Assembly: GCA_036558305.1 (NCBI GenBank)
Contig: DATBFX010000396.1
Span: 1 to 41,332 of the forward strand
Length of the DNA stretch: 41,332 nucleotides
DNA from: DATBFX01 sp036558305
GTDB taxonomy: Bacteria > Chloroflexota > Chloroflexia > Thermomicrobiales > UBA6265
Reading direction: 5' to 3'
Position numbers and translations under genes: made by a program. Below, piece by piece: positions 13,233 through 21,658 of this stretch. The notes below the pieces were generated by a model. It did not search any database, was not told the origin of the DNA, and saw only the letters and a program-made list of their open reading frames with translations. Each line of letters begins with the position of its first letter. Position 1 is the first letter of the stretch.

Positions 13233-15978
13233 AGACGAGGTTGTGCCGGACCGCGTAGGTCGCCGCCGCCGTGCGGGTGTCGACGCCGAGTTTGGCGAGG
13301 ATGCTGGTGACGTGGTTGGAGGCGGTCTTGCGGCTGATGAAGAGGGACCTGGCGATCTCGGGGTTGGTCTGGCCCTGAGCGAGGAGTTGCAGGACCTCGC
13401 GCTCGCGTGCGGTCAGGTCGACGGGGGCGGTGGGAGCCGGCAACGGTTCGGTCTGAACGCGGGGAAGCGGTTCGTGCAAGAGCAGCGCGGCCTCGGCCAG
13501 CGCTGCTTCCGGCGTCAGCGCGCGGCCCGCCTCCCAGGCCGCCGCGAACGGTGCCGCGCCCAATTGCCCCCGTGCCCACGCAACCCTCTGCTCGTGCTCC
13601 GCCTGTTCCAGCGGGGTGAGTGGCAGCCCGATCGCCTCCCGCAACGCCGCGGCAGCGCCGGCGAGGTGCATCGCTCGCTCCGGTCGTCGCAGCCGGTCGG
13701 CAAGACCAGCGATGCCTTCCAGGATGAAGGTGATCGCGCGCCGGTCTTCACCGTCGCCGCAAGACCCAATCGCCTCGACAAAGAACCGCGCGGCTTGCGC
13801 CGGATCTTCCTGGTCCCGTGCCACGCAGCCAAGGTTGATCAGCGTATGCCTGACCGCGTGTTGGTTCTCGAGGTCACGCGCTTGCGCCAGGGTCTCTTCG
13901 TAGTGGGTGGCTGCCAGGTGCAGGTCGCCGCGCTGGCGCGCCACGCTGCCCAGGTTGATGAGCACGTAGACCGTGAGATGCCGGTCGCCCAGTTCTCGGC
14001 AAAGGACCAGGGCCTCTTCGAGGAGCGCTTCCGCGCGTTGGTCGTCGCCCTGGTTGCGCGCGGCGTTGCCGAGATTGCTGAGCGCGTAGGCGACGCCTTG
14101 CCGATCGCCGATTTCCCGGCAAAGGGCCAGACTCTCGTCCTGGAGGACGACCGCGCGCACGTAGTCGCCGCCGTACTGGGCCAGGCCGCCGAGACCATTG
14201 AGGGTGTCGGCGATGCCGCGCAAATCCCCCCGCGCTCGCCGGTGTGCCAGCGCCTCTTCGAAGTACACCGCGGCCTGGGTGAAGTCGCCCCGTTGGTGCG
14301 CTTGATTGCCAAGGGTGTGGAGCGGATCGGCCATCCGGCACCGATCTCCCACGGCGCGCGCCACCGCCAGACTCTCGCCGCAGAGCGCTTCCACCAGATC
14401 GTACGATCCCCGATCGAAGGCGATGCTCCCGAGCATGTGCAAAGCGTCGGCGATGCCCGGTCGGTCGTCTAACGCGCGGGAGAGCGCCAGGCTTTCGGTG
14501 CAGAAGACCGTCGCCCGATCGTAGTCGCCCTGGTGGTACGCCAGCGTGCCCGCGCCCACCAGCGCGCGGGCGCGAACGATCGTCTCCCCGCCCGCTCCAT
14601 TGCTCAGCGCTCGATCAAGCCAGGTGCGCCCTTCGGCGAAATCGCTCCGGATGTTCCAGAACCACCAGAGGGCCGCGACGAGCCGCAGGGCAGACACCGG
14701 CTCGTCCTGGTCAAGACCCCATGCGAGCGCCGCGCGCAGGTTGGCACGCTCGGTCTCCAGTCGTGTCAGCCACCGTGCCTGGTCCGGTCCGCGCAGGTGC
14801 GGCTCGGCCGTTTCCGCGAGTGCCAGGAAGTACTCGGCATGGCGCCGCCGCACGGCGACGGCCTCGCCGCACGTTTCCAACTGATCCCGTGCGTACTCGC
14901 GGATCGTCTCCAACATACCGAACCGGGGCTCCCCATCGGGTTGCCCACTCCGTCCAAGCAGACTCTGGTCGACGAGGGAGGCGATGCCGTCGAAAGTGGC
15001 GAGCTTCGGGCTTCGGGCTTCGAGCTTGGAGGGCGAGTCGCCGGACTCGAAGCTCGAAGCCCGAAGCCCGGTACTGCCGACGACGGCTTCGGCGGCCGCC
15101 AGCGTGAAGCCGCCGGCGAAAACGGCGAGGCGGCGGAACAGCGCCTGCTCCTCCGGGGTGAGGAGGTCGTAGCTCCAGGCGATGGCGTCGCGCAGGGTGC
15201 GGAGGCGAAGAGGGCGGTCGCGGGCGCCATCCGTCAGCAACAAGAGGCGATTGCGCAGGCGGGCCAGGAGGGCAGTCGGCGACAGCAGGCGACAGCGGGC
15301 CGCCGCGAGTTCGATGGCGAGGGGTAAGCCGTCGAGTCCGACGCAAATGGCGGCGATGACGTCGGCGTTCGCCTCGGAGAGGGTGAAATCGGGACTGACC
15401 GCCCGTGCTCGCTGGACGAAGAGGGCGACCGCGTCGGACTGTGCGAGGCCGGATAACGGTTGGCCCGGCGTGGGCAGGCTCAGCGGTGGAACGGCAAGAT
15501 CGTGTTCCTCGGAGAGACGCGGCACCGTCCGGCTTGTGACGAGCACTTTCAGGGTCGGGCAGCCGGTCAGCAGGTCGGCGACCAGCGGCGCCGCTTCGAC
15601 CACGTGCTCGAAGTTGTCGAGAACGAGGAGGAGTTCTTTGTCGGCGAGATAGGCGCGCAGGACCTCGGTCGACGTGCGTTGGCCTTCCGCGGGGATTCCG
15701 AGCGCATCGGCGATGGCGAAGGCGACCAAATCCGGCTGCCGGATCGTGGCCAGCGGGACGAAGCAGACGCCGTCGGCGAATTGGTCGCTCAGGTCGGACG
15801 CCGCTTGGAGCGCCAGCCGGGTCTTGCCGACCCCGCCCGGCCCCGTCAACGTGAGGAGCGGCACGTCCTCGCGCAGCACCAGCTCCCGGACCGCGGCGCG
15901 TTCGCGCACCCGACCCACCAGCGGCGTCCGTGGCAGCGGCAGATCCTTCGCCCGGGTTCCCAACGTCGCGACGACCAT
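13231..15978 (-). CDS. LuxR-type regulator with NB-ARC ATPase and TPR domains, paralogue 1
   Basis: 915 aa. An AAA/NB-ARC-type ATPase starts after LPLPRTPLVGR: Walker A GPGGVGKT (46-53), Walker B LLLVLDNFEHV (Asp 121), and a winged-helix part ending in QALFRRLAVFAGGFT. A 28-residue insert (about 301-328, TGLRASSFESG...KLEARSPKL) is encoded by a palindromic repeat. Then come about ten TPR-like repeats of roughly 40 residues (for example YDRATVFCTESLALSRALDD, YVRAVVLQDESLALCREIGD). The C-terminal LuxR helix-turn-helix (about 850-915) has LTAREREVLQLLAQGQTNPEIARSLFISRKTASNHV. Such STAND-class proteins are usually switched by ATP and an inducer bound to the repeats; targets are unknown. No strong ribosome site precedes ATG 15978. 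Confidence 0.9.
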   Translation of the reverse strand: MVVATLGTRAKDLPLPRTPLVGRVRERAAVRELVLREDVPLLTLTGPGGVGKTRLALQAASDLSDQFADGVCFVPLATIRQPDLVAFAIADALGIPAEGQRTSTEVLRAYLADKELLLVLDNFEHVVEAAPLVADLLTGCPTLKVLVTSRTVPRLSEEHDLAVPPLSLPTPGQPLSGLAQSDAVALFVQRARAVSPDFTLSEANADVIAAICVGLDGLPLAIELAAARCRLLSPTALLARLRNRLLLLTDGARDRPLRLRTLRDAIAWSYDLLTPEEQALFRRLAVFAGGFTLAAAEAVVGSTGLRASSFESGDSPSKLEARSPKLATFDGIASLVDQSLLGRSGQPDGEPRFGMLETIREYARDQLETCGEAVAVRRRHAEYFLALAETAEPHLRGPDQARWLTRLETERANLRAALAWGLDQDEPVSALRLVAALWWFWNIRSDFAEGRTWLDRALSNGAGGETIVRARALVGAGTLAYHQGDYDRATVFCTESLALSRALDDRPGIADALHMLGSIAFDRGSYDLVEALCGESLAVARAVGDRCRMADPLHTLGNQAHQRGDFTQAAVYFEEALAHRRARGDLRGIADTLNGLGGLAQYGGDYVRAVVLQDESLALCREIGDRQGVAYALSNLGNAARNQGDDQRAEALLEEALVLCRELGDRHLTVYVLINLGSVARQRGDLHLAATHYEETLAQARDLENQHAVRHTLINLGCVARDQEDPAQAARFFVEAIGSCGDGEDRRAITFILEGIAGLADRLRRPERAMHLAGAAAALREAIGLPLTPLEQAEHEQRVAWARGQLGAAPFAAAWEAGRALTPEAALAEAALLLHEPLPRVQTEPLPAPTAPVDLTAREREVLQLLAQGQTNPEIARSLFISRKTASNHVTSILAKLGVDTRTAAATYAVRHNLV
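15007..15070. repeat. Palindromic 7-bp array inside the LuxR coding sequence
   Basis: Arms of 21 bases pair perfectly (15007-15027 with 15050-15070) around a 22-base centre; units are CGGGCTT and CGAGCTT. It is read in frame as part of residues 301-328 of LuxR paralogue 1. Confidence 0.92.
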
Positions 15979-16053
15979 GGCCGAATCCAGAAGGGCAACG
16001 ACGTCGTGCGGTCCCTATTGTGCACCTTTTCCCCAATCTCGCAGAAGCTCCAT

Positions 16054-16091
16054 CCGTCTGTCCGTCTGTCCGCCCGTCCGCCTGTCCGTCT
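16054..16091 (-). repeat. Tandem 8-bp units (RCGGACAG) right after a stop codon
   Basis: Read on the minus strand, two bases after TGA 16094-16092: ACGGACAG, GCGGACGG, GCGGACAG, ACGGACAG, then ACGG. The unit, sense and position match the array after the SH3 gene at 3075-3114. Confidence 0.88.
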
Positions 16092-18674
16092 TCACACCAG
16101 TCCATTGCGCACCGCGTACGTCGCCGCCGCCGTGCGGGTGTCGACGCCGAGTTTGGTCAGGATGCTCGTGACGTGTTTGGAGGCGGTTTTGCGGCTGATG
16201 AAGAGGGTGGCGGCGATCTCGGGATTGGTCTGGCCCTGGACCAACAAAGTCAGCACCTCCAACTCGCGCGGACTCAGGTCGTGCCGCCCGATCGTTGGGG
16301 CGGGTGGAGCGGTTGCCGCTGGGGCGCCGGTCGCCGCCAGCGCATCGACGAGCGAGCCGACTTCGAGCGCGGCGAGGTCGGGCGAGAAGGCGCGGCCGAC
16401 CGCGACCTCGCGCGCGAACGCCTGGTCGCCGAGGTGGGCGCGGACGGTGGCGATCGCCGCGGCGTAGACCGGTTCCTCGGTGGAGTCGGCCGGGTCGAGG
16501 CGTTCGGCGATTCCCAGCAGGCGAGCGGCTTGGGCGGAGCGCCGGTCGGCGGCGAGGACCATCAACTCGCGCGCGTTCAGCGCGAGTCCGTGGGGATCGC
16601 CCAATTCGTCGTAGAGGTCGAAACTCTGGGCAAAGAGCGCGGCGCCCCGCGCGGTCTCTCCTCCCTCCGCGATGATGACGGCGAGGTTGTGCAGCGAGGC
16701 GGCGACGCCGTTCTTGTTGCCGAGCTCGCGTTCGATCGCCAGGCTCTGCTCGTTGAGGGCGGCGGAGCGATCGCGGTCGCCGACGTGGTAGGCGACCACC
16801 GCCAGGTTGTTGAGACAGGCGGCGACCCCTTGCCGATCGCCCAATGCTCGGCGCAGACCGAGGCTCTCCTCGTAGAGCGCCGTCGCCAGCGGATAGTCGC
16901 CTTGACTCCGCGCGACCGTCCCCCGGTTGTTGAGCGCGTCGCCGATGCCCTTCGTGTCGCCCGTGGCGCGCTGCACGGCGATGGTTTCGTCGTAAAGGGC
17001 CGCCGCCCGTTCGAGTTCGCCCGCGTCGGTGGCGAGGTGGCCGAGACCGGTCAGGGCGGCCGCGGCACCGCGTTCGTCCGCCGCCGCGCGGGAGATCGCC
17101 AGCGCCTCGTCGAAGCGGGCCGTCGCCGTCGCCGCGTCGCGTTGCAGGGTGGCGAGGTGGCCGAGGCCACAGAGGACTTCGGCGGTCCCCCGCCCGTCGT
17201 CCGCCGCCCGCCGCAAGGCAAGCGCCGCCTCGTACGCCGCCGCCGCCTCCGTGTAATCGCCCTGGGTGGCGGCGAGGGCGCCGGCTCCGAAGAGCGCGGT
17301 GGCGCGGAGCGAGGGCGTCTCGTCGTTGGGTATCGCGAGCACGCGCGCCAGCCACTCCCGCCCTTCGCCGGCGTACCCGCGGACCAACCAGAATCGCCAC
17401 AGCGCCGCGGCGAACCTGAGTGCCGGCGCCGCGTCCCCGGCGTCGATCGTCGAGGCCAGCGCGGCGCGCAGGTTGTCTCCCTCTCGCTCCAACCGCGCGA
17501 GCGCCGCCGCCTGTTCGGGGCCGGCGAGCGCCCCGACCGCATCCTCGGCGAGGGCCAGGAACAGATCGGCATGGAGTCGGTGCGCCGCCGGTGCCTCCCC
17601 GCTCGCCGTCAACGCCTCCAACCCGAAATCCCGGATCGTCTCCAGCATCGCATACCGCGACTCGTCATCCTCGCCGACGAGCCGCAGCAGACTCGCCTCG
17701 ACGAGGGCGGCGATGCCGTCGAGGACGGGGGCGGAGGGCGGAGGGCGGAAGGAGAACCGTCCTCCTCCGCCCTCCGCCCTCACCGCCTCGGCCGCCTCCA
17801 GGGTGAAGCCGCCGGCGAAGACCGCCAGGCGGCGGAAGAGGGATTGTTCGTCGGGTGTCAGGAGGTCGTAGGACCAGGCGATGGCGTCGCGCATGGTGCG
17901 GAGGCGGACGGGTTGGTCGCGGGCGCCGTCGGTCAGCAGGAGGAGGCGGTTGGTGAGGCGGGCGCGGAGGGTGTGCGGCGAGAGGAAGCGGGTGCGGGCC
18001 GCCGCCAGCTCGATTGCGAGCGGCAGGCCGTCGAGGCGGACGCAGATCTCGGCGACGGCCTCGGCGTTTGCTTCGGTCAGGATGATGCCCGGACCGGCGG
18101 CGTCGGCGCGCTGGAGGAAGAGGGCGACGGCACCGGTTTGGGCCAGGTCGGGCAATGGGGGTAACCGGCGCAGATCGGGCAGCGCCAGGGGTGGAACCGG
18201 AACGTCGTGCTCGTCGGAGAGGCGCAAGGCCGTGCGGCTGGTGGCCAGGATCTTGAGGGAACGGCAGTCCGTTAGCAGGTCGGCGATCGGGAGGACCGCT
18301 TCGAGCACGTGCTCGACGTTGTCGATCAGCAGGAGCAGCTCCTTGTCGCGCAGGAAGGAGGTCAAGGCCTCGGCCGGAGAGTGCTCGCCCTCGACGGCGA
18401 TCCCCAGGGCTTCCGCGATCGCGAAGGGGACGAGACCGGCCTGGCGTACCCCGGCGAGCGGGACGAAACCGACGCCGTCGGCGAACCGGTCGCCGAGGTC
18501 GGACGCCACCTGGAGGGCGAGCCGGGTCTTGCCGACGCCGCCGGGGCCGGTCAGGGTGACGAGCGGCACGTCCGGGCGCAGCACCAGATCGCGGACCGCG
18601 GCACGCTCGCGCGACCGTCCGACGAGGGGTGTCCGTGGCAGCGGCAAACGCCCGGCGTGCGTCCCGACGACCAT
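16092..18674 (-). CDS. LuxR-type regulator with NB-ARC ATPase and TPR domains, paralogue 2
   Basis: 860 aa, same architecture as its downstream neighbour: LPLPRTPLVGRSRERAAV, Walker A GPGGVGKT (43-50), Walker B LLLLIDNVEHV, winged helix (RRLAVFAGGFTLEAAEAV), TPR array, then the C-terminal helix-turn-helix LSPRELEVLTLLVQGQTNPEIAATLFISRKTASKHV. The recognition helices of the two paralogues are almost identical (ISRKTAS[NK]HVTSIL[AT]KLGVDTRTAAATYAVR), so they may bind similar sites while sensing different signals through the diverged TPRs. Between the winged helix and DGIAALV it has its own palindrome-encoded insert, RAEGGGGRFSFRPPPSAPV. ATG 18674 has only a weak GGG-rich site. An 8-bp tandem array follows its stop directly. 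Confidence 0.9.
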   Translation of the reverse strand: MVVGTHAGRLPLPRTPLVGRSRERAAVRDLVLRPDVPLVTLTGPGGVGKTRLALQVASDLGDRFADGVGFVPLAGVRQAGLVPFAIAEALGIAVEGEHSPAEALTSFLRDKELLLLIDNVEHVLEAVLPIADLLTDCRSLKILATSRTALRLSDEHDVPVPPLALPDLRRLPPLPDLAQTGAVALFLQRADAAGPGIILTEANAEAVAEICVRLDGLPLAIELAAARTRFLSPHTLRARLTNRLLLLTDGARDQPVRLRTMRDAIAWSYDLLTPDEQSLFRRLAVFAGGFTLEAAEAVRAEGGGGRFSFRPPPSAPVLDGIAALVEASLLRLVGEDDESRYAMLETIRDFGLEALTASGEAPAAHRLHADLFLALAEDAVGALAGPEQAAALARLEREGDNLRAALASTIDAGDAAPALRFAAALWRFWLVRGYAGEGREWLARVLAIPNDETPSLRATALFGAGALAATQGDYTEAAAAYEAALALRRAADDGRGTAEVLCGLGHLATLQRDAATATARFDEALAISRAAADERGAAAALTGLGHLATDAGELERAAALYDETIAVQRATGDTKGIGDALNNRGTVARSQGDYPLATALYEESLGLRRALGDRQGVAACLNNLAVVAYHVGDRDRSAALNEQSLAIERELGNKNGVAASLHNLAVIIAEGGETARGAALFAQSFDLYDELGDPHGLALNARELMVLAADRRSAQAARLLGIAERLDPADSTEEPVYAAAIATVRAHLGDQAFAREVAVGRAFSPDLAALEVGSLVDALAATGAPAATAPPAPTIGRHDLSPRELEVLTLLVQGQTNPEIAATLFISRKTASKHVTSILTKLGVDTRTAAATYAVRNGLV
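17734..17781. repeat. Palindromic GAGGGCG array inside the second LuxR gene
   Basis: GAGGGCGGAGGGCGGA (17734-17749) pairs perfectly with 17766-17781, with imperfect pairing further in. It is translated in frame as roughly residues 298-314 (RAEGGGGRFSFRPPPSA), the same location as the unrelated palindrome in paralogue 1. Confidence 0.9.
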
Positions 18675-18694
18675 AACCCTGCCCGACCTTGCGA

Positions 18695-18838
18695 CGAAGT
18701 CGTCAGTCGTCAGTCGTTAGTAACAGGTTGCGGAACTCGGGTCTCGGTTCCAAGACAGCAGTTCTTGCGACTTGAGACATACAACTCGAAAGGCGTGACT
18801 CCGTTCTGACGACTAACGACTAACGACTGACGACTTCG
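18695..18838. repeat. Inverted pair of 7-bp arrays (GTCGTCA/GTCGTTA units) around 90 bases
   Basis: A 27-base left arm (18695-18721) matches the reverse complement of the right arm (18812-18838) at 26 of 27 positions. The units are variants of AGTCGTC and AGTCGTT. The right arm encodes the last residues and the TAG of the ABC gene that ends at 18820; the left arm lies just upstream of LuxR paralogue 2. The 90-base interior has no gene. Confidence 0.9.
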
Positions 18839-20589
18839 GCGATGCTCTCGGCCTCCACCGCTATCCGGTCCCGTATTTGCAGATCGTACAACTCCCGGTA
18901 GAAACCGTCCCCCTGGAGTAATTCGACATGCGTCCCGCGCTCGACGATCCGGCCGCCGTCCAGCACCAGGATTTGATCGGCCTCGCGGACGCTGCTCAGG
19001 CGTTGGGCGATGATGAAGGTCGTTCTTCCCTCCATCAGCGTCACCAGCGCTTCCTGGATCTCGTGTTCGGTTTCGCTGTCGACGCTGCTCGTCGCGTCGT
19101 CCAGGATCAGGATGCGGGGGTCGAGCAGCAGGGCGCGGGCGATCGCGATCCGCTGCTTTTGCCCGCCCGAGAGCGAGACGCCGCGCTCGCCGACGATCGA
19201 ATCGTAACCGTCGGGCATGTCCTGGATGAAGTCGTGGGCTTTGGCCGCTTTGGCCGCCGCGATGACCGCTTCCAGGGGGGCGTCGGAGCGGCCGAAGGCG
19301 ATGTTCTCCCGGATCGTCACGGAGAAGAGGAAGGTCTCTTGCAAGACCGCGCCGATCTGGTTACGCAGGGAAGTCAGCGTCAGGTCGCGGACGTCGTGAC
19401 CGTCGATCAGAACCCGGCCGGCGGTGGGGTCGTAGAAACGTGGAATGAGGTTGACGACCGTGCTCTTGCCGCCGCCGGTGGGGCCGAGGAGACCGATCGT
19501 CTCGCCCGGTTGGGCGGTGAAGGAGACGTCCTTGAGCGCGTCCCGTTTGGCACCGCCGAAGCGGAAGGAGACATTCTCAAAGACCACCCGGCCGCGCATC
19601 GGCGTCAGCGCGACCGCGCCGGGGCGATCGGCGACCCGCGGTTTGGTGTCGAGGACCTCGAAAATCCGCTCGCCGGAGGCGATGGCGCGGGCGATCCGGT
19701 TGACGACGAAACCGAGCCAGCGGACCGGCTCGGCCATGATCGTCAGGTAGCGGTTGAAGGCGACCAGGGTGCCGATCGTCATCGCCCCGGCGATGACGCG
19801 GTAGCCGCCCAGCCAAAGGGTCGCGCCGAGGCCGACGCCGGAGAAGAGGAGCATCAGCGGATAGGAAAAGGCCCAGCGCTTGGATGCTTCCATGTTCCGC
19901 TGGAACAGCTCCTCCAACTCCTCCTCGAAACGGCGACTCTCGACCTGCTCCTGGGCGAAGGCGCGGACGAGGCGGCTGCCCGCCACGTTTTCCTGCAAGA
20001 CGGTCGTCATCACCCCGAACTGCTGCTGCACCCCGAGGAAGAGCGGCCGGATGACGATGCCGAACCGCGTCGACCAGACGATCAGGAACGGCATCACCGC
20101 CAGTCCGACGATCGCCAGGACCCAATCGATCCGGAACAGGATGATCGTCACCGTGACGAAGGTGGCGATCGCGACGACGAGGGCGCGGAGGGTCATCACC
20201 AGCATCGCCCGGATGTTGGTGATGTCGTCGGTGGCGCGGGCCATCACCTGGCCGGTCTGGGCGGTGTCGTAGAAGGAGAAGGAGAGCCGCTGGAGGTGGG
20301 CATAGAGCTCGTTGCGGATGTCGTAGGCGACCCGCTCCGCCAATGACTGGGAGATGTAGGTCCGGGTGAAGGTGAAGAGACCCTGGAGGGCGGCCAGGCC
20401 GACGATTGCCGCCGCCGCCCAGGCGAGGTAGTGCCTGTCCCTCCCCTGGATGCCGTTGTCGATCGCCCGCGCCAGGACCGCCGGGATCAGCAACTGCATG
20501 CCGAGCGCGATCGCCAGGGCGACGTACATGACGACGACCCGCCGCCAGTACGGCTTCAGGTAGCGCATGATCCGGAAAATGATCTTCAC
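18820..20589 (-). CDS. ABC exporter half (degenerate ATPase subunit, TM287-like)
   Basis: 589 aa from GTG 20589, which has GAGGAG 6-7 nt upstream; a TTG at 20670 would add 27 unlikely residues. The exporter membrane domain (about 10-320) is followed by an ATPase: Walker A GPTGGGKST, signature LSGGQ, Walker B ILILDDATSS and H-loop IAQRLS. The catalytic Glu is Asp and the switch His is Gln, the changes known from the degenerate subunit of heterodimeric exporters such as TM287. The subunit at 6626-8404 has the complementary pattern (intact Glu and His, altered signature), so the two very probably pair although 10 kb apart. The last residues (VVSR-stop) are encoded by a palindromic repeat arm. 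Confidence 0.92.
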   Translation of the reverse strand: MKIIFRIMRYLKPYWRRVVVMYVALAIALGMQLLIPAVLARAIDNGIQGRDRHYLAWAAAAIVGLAALQGLFTFTRTYISQSLAERVAYDIRNELYAHLQRLSFSFYDTAQTGQVMARATDDITNIRAMLVMTLRALVVAIATFVTVTIILFRIDWVLAIVGLAVMPFLIVWSTRFGIVIRPLFLGVQQQFGVMTTVLQENVAGSRLVRAFAQEQVESRRFEEELEELFQRNMEASKRWAFSYPLMLLFSGVGLGATLWLGGYRVIAGAMTIGTLVAFNRYLTIMAEPVRWLGFVVNRIARAIASGERIFEVLDTKPRVADRPGAVALTPMRGRVVFENVSFRFGGAKRDALKDVSFTAQPGETIGLLGPTGGGKSTVVNLIPRFYDPTAGRVLIDGHDVRDLTLTSLRNQIGAVLQETFLFSVTIRENIAFGRSDAPLEAVIAAAKAAKAHDFIQDMPDGYDSIVGERGVSLSGGQKQRIAIARALLLDPRILILDDATSSVDSETEHEIQEALVTLMEGRTTFIIAQRLSSVREADQILVLDGGRIVERGTHVELLQGDGFYRELYDLQIRDRIAVEAESIAEVVSR

Positions 20590-20719
20590 GGGGTCTCCTC
20601 GCTGCCCGCCGAGAAGGAGTCCCGGCAACGAGTGGCAGGGTATGGTAACGCCGCGATCGATATTCTCCAAGTGGGTATGCGGAATCCGATGGGAACGGTC
20701 GTTGGCGGTGGAGGGCGGT

Positions 20720-21568
20720 TCACCCGGCGCCGGTGTGGTCGACGATGGCGCCGATGATCGTGTCCCAGTCGGCCTGGTGCAGTTCGTGCCCCCCGCCTTC
20801 GATGCGGACGAGTGTCGCGCCCGCGACCGCGTCCGACAGGGCGAGGCCGTGCTCGAGCGGGAAGAGGGGATCGGCCGTGCCGTGAATGACGAGGAGCGGC
20901 GCCTTCAACTCGTGAAGCCGCCCTTTCCATTCGTCTCCGACCGACATCAGGAAGTGGTTCAACCCGCTCTCGTAGCCGCCCGCCCGGTCGTAGTCCCGTG
21001 CGATGAACTCCCTGAATCGCGCCTCGTCGAACGGACGGGCCGCGCCGGTGGTGATGCGGGCGTCCTCGACCAGGTCATCGATCACCTGGGTGCGGTCGGA
21101 CCAGTCCACGCGTTCGCCCGCGGCCGAGTGCCGTCGGTAGGCGTCGCTGCTCCGAGGAAGAGACGACGTGTCCGCTCCCAGCGGCGTGCTGCCGATCGCC
21201 GTCAAGGAGAGCACGCGCGACGGGTGTTTCAGCGCCGCGATCTGGGCGGTCACGCCGCCGCCGGACATGCCGACGAGATGCGCGGCCGGAATCCCGTGGC
21301 CATCGAGGACGCGGATCGCGTCGTCGACCAGATCGTCGGACGTGTAGGGAGGGTGTCCCGGCGGATATTTCGTCGAGCGGCCGGTGTCGCGGTTGTCGTA
21401 GCGGATGACGTAGCGGTCGCGGCCGGCGAGACGCTCGCAGAACTCCTGGGGCCACCAGAGCATGGAGGCCATTGCCCCCATGATCAGGAGAACGGGCGCG
21501 TGCGCCGGGTCGCCGAACGCCTGGGTCGCGATGTCGAGTCCGTTCTCGCGGATGACGCGTTCGCTCAT
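20720..21568 (-). CDS. Alpha/beta hydrolase
   Basis: 282 aa. ATG 21568 follows GGAGG by about 8 nt. A standard alpha/beta-hydrolase fold: LLIMGAMASMLWWP (oxyanion region), nucleophile elbow LVGMSGGG (Ser 102), catalytic Asp in HGTADPLFP and His in GGGHELH. YVIRYDNRDTGRST is typical of esterases and enol-lactone hydrolases of this clan. Substrate is not evident. It could be considered for the missing PcaD step of the pca cluster 5 kb away, but there is no operon link and many subfamilies share these motifs. Lies 90 bases downstream of the metallophosphoesterase gene on the same strand. Confidence 0.88.
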   Translation of the reverse strand: MSERVIRENGLDIATQAFGDPAHAPVLLIMGAMASMLWWPQEFCERLAGRDRYVIRYDNRDTGRSTKYPPGHPPYTSDDLVDDAIRVLDGHGIPAAHLVGMSGGGVTAQIAALKHPSRVLSLTAIGSTPLGADTSSLPRSSDAYRRHSAAGERVDWSDRTQVIDDLVEDARITTGAARPFDEARFREFIARDYDRAGGYESGLNHFLMSVGDEWKGRLHELKAPLLVIHGTADPLFPLEHGLALSDAVAGATLVRIEGGGHELHQADWDTIIGAIVDHTGAG

Positions 21569-21658
21569 CTGCCCGTCCTCCGTCGGATCCGTCGGTCAAA
21601 CGTGGTTCTGGCCGCGTCGTCGCGCTGCGCACGGACGGTTGCGTGAAGCGAACTGCGC

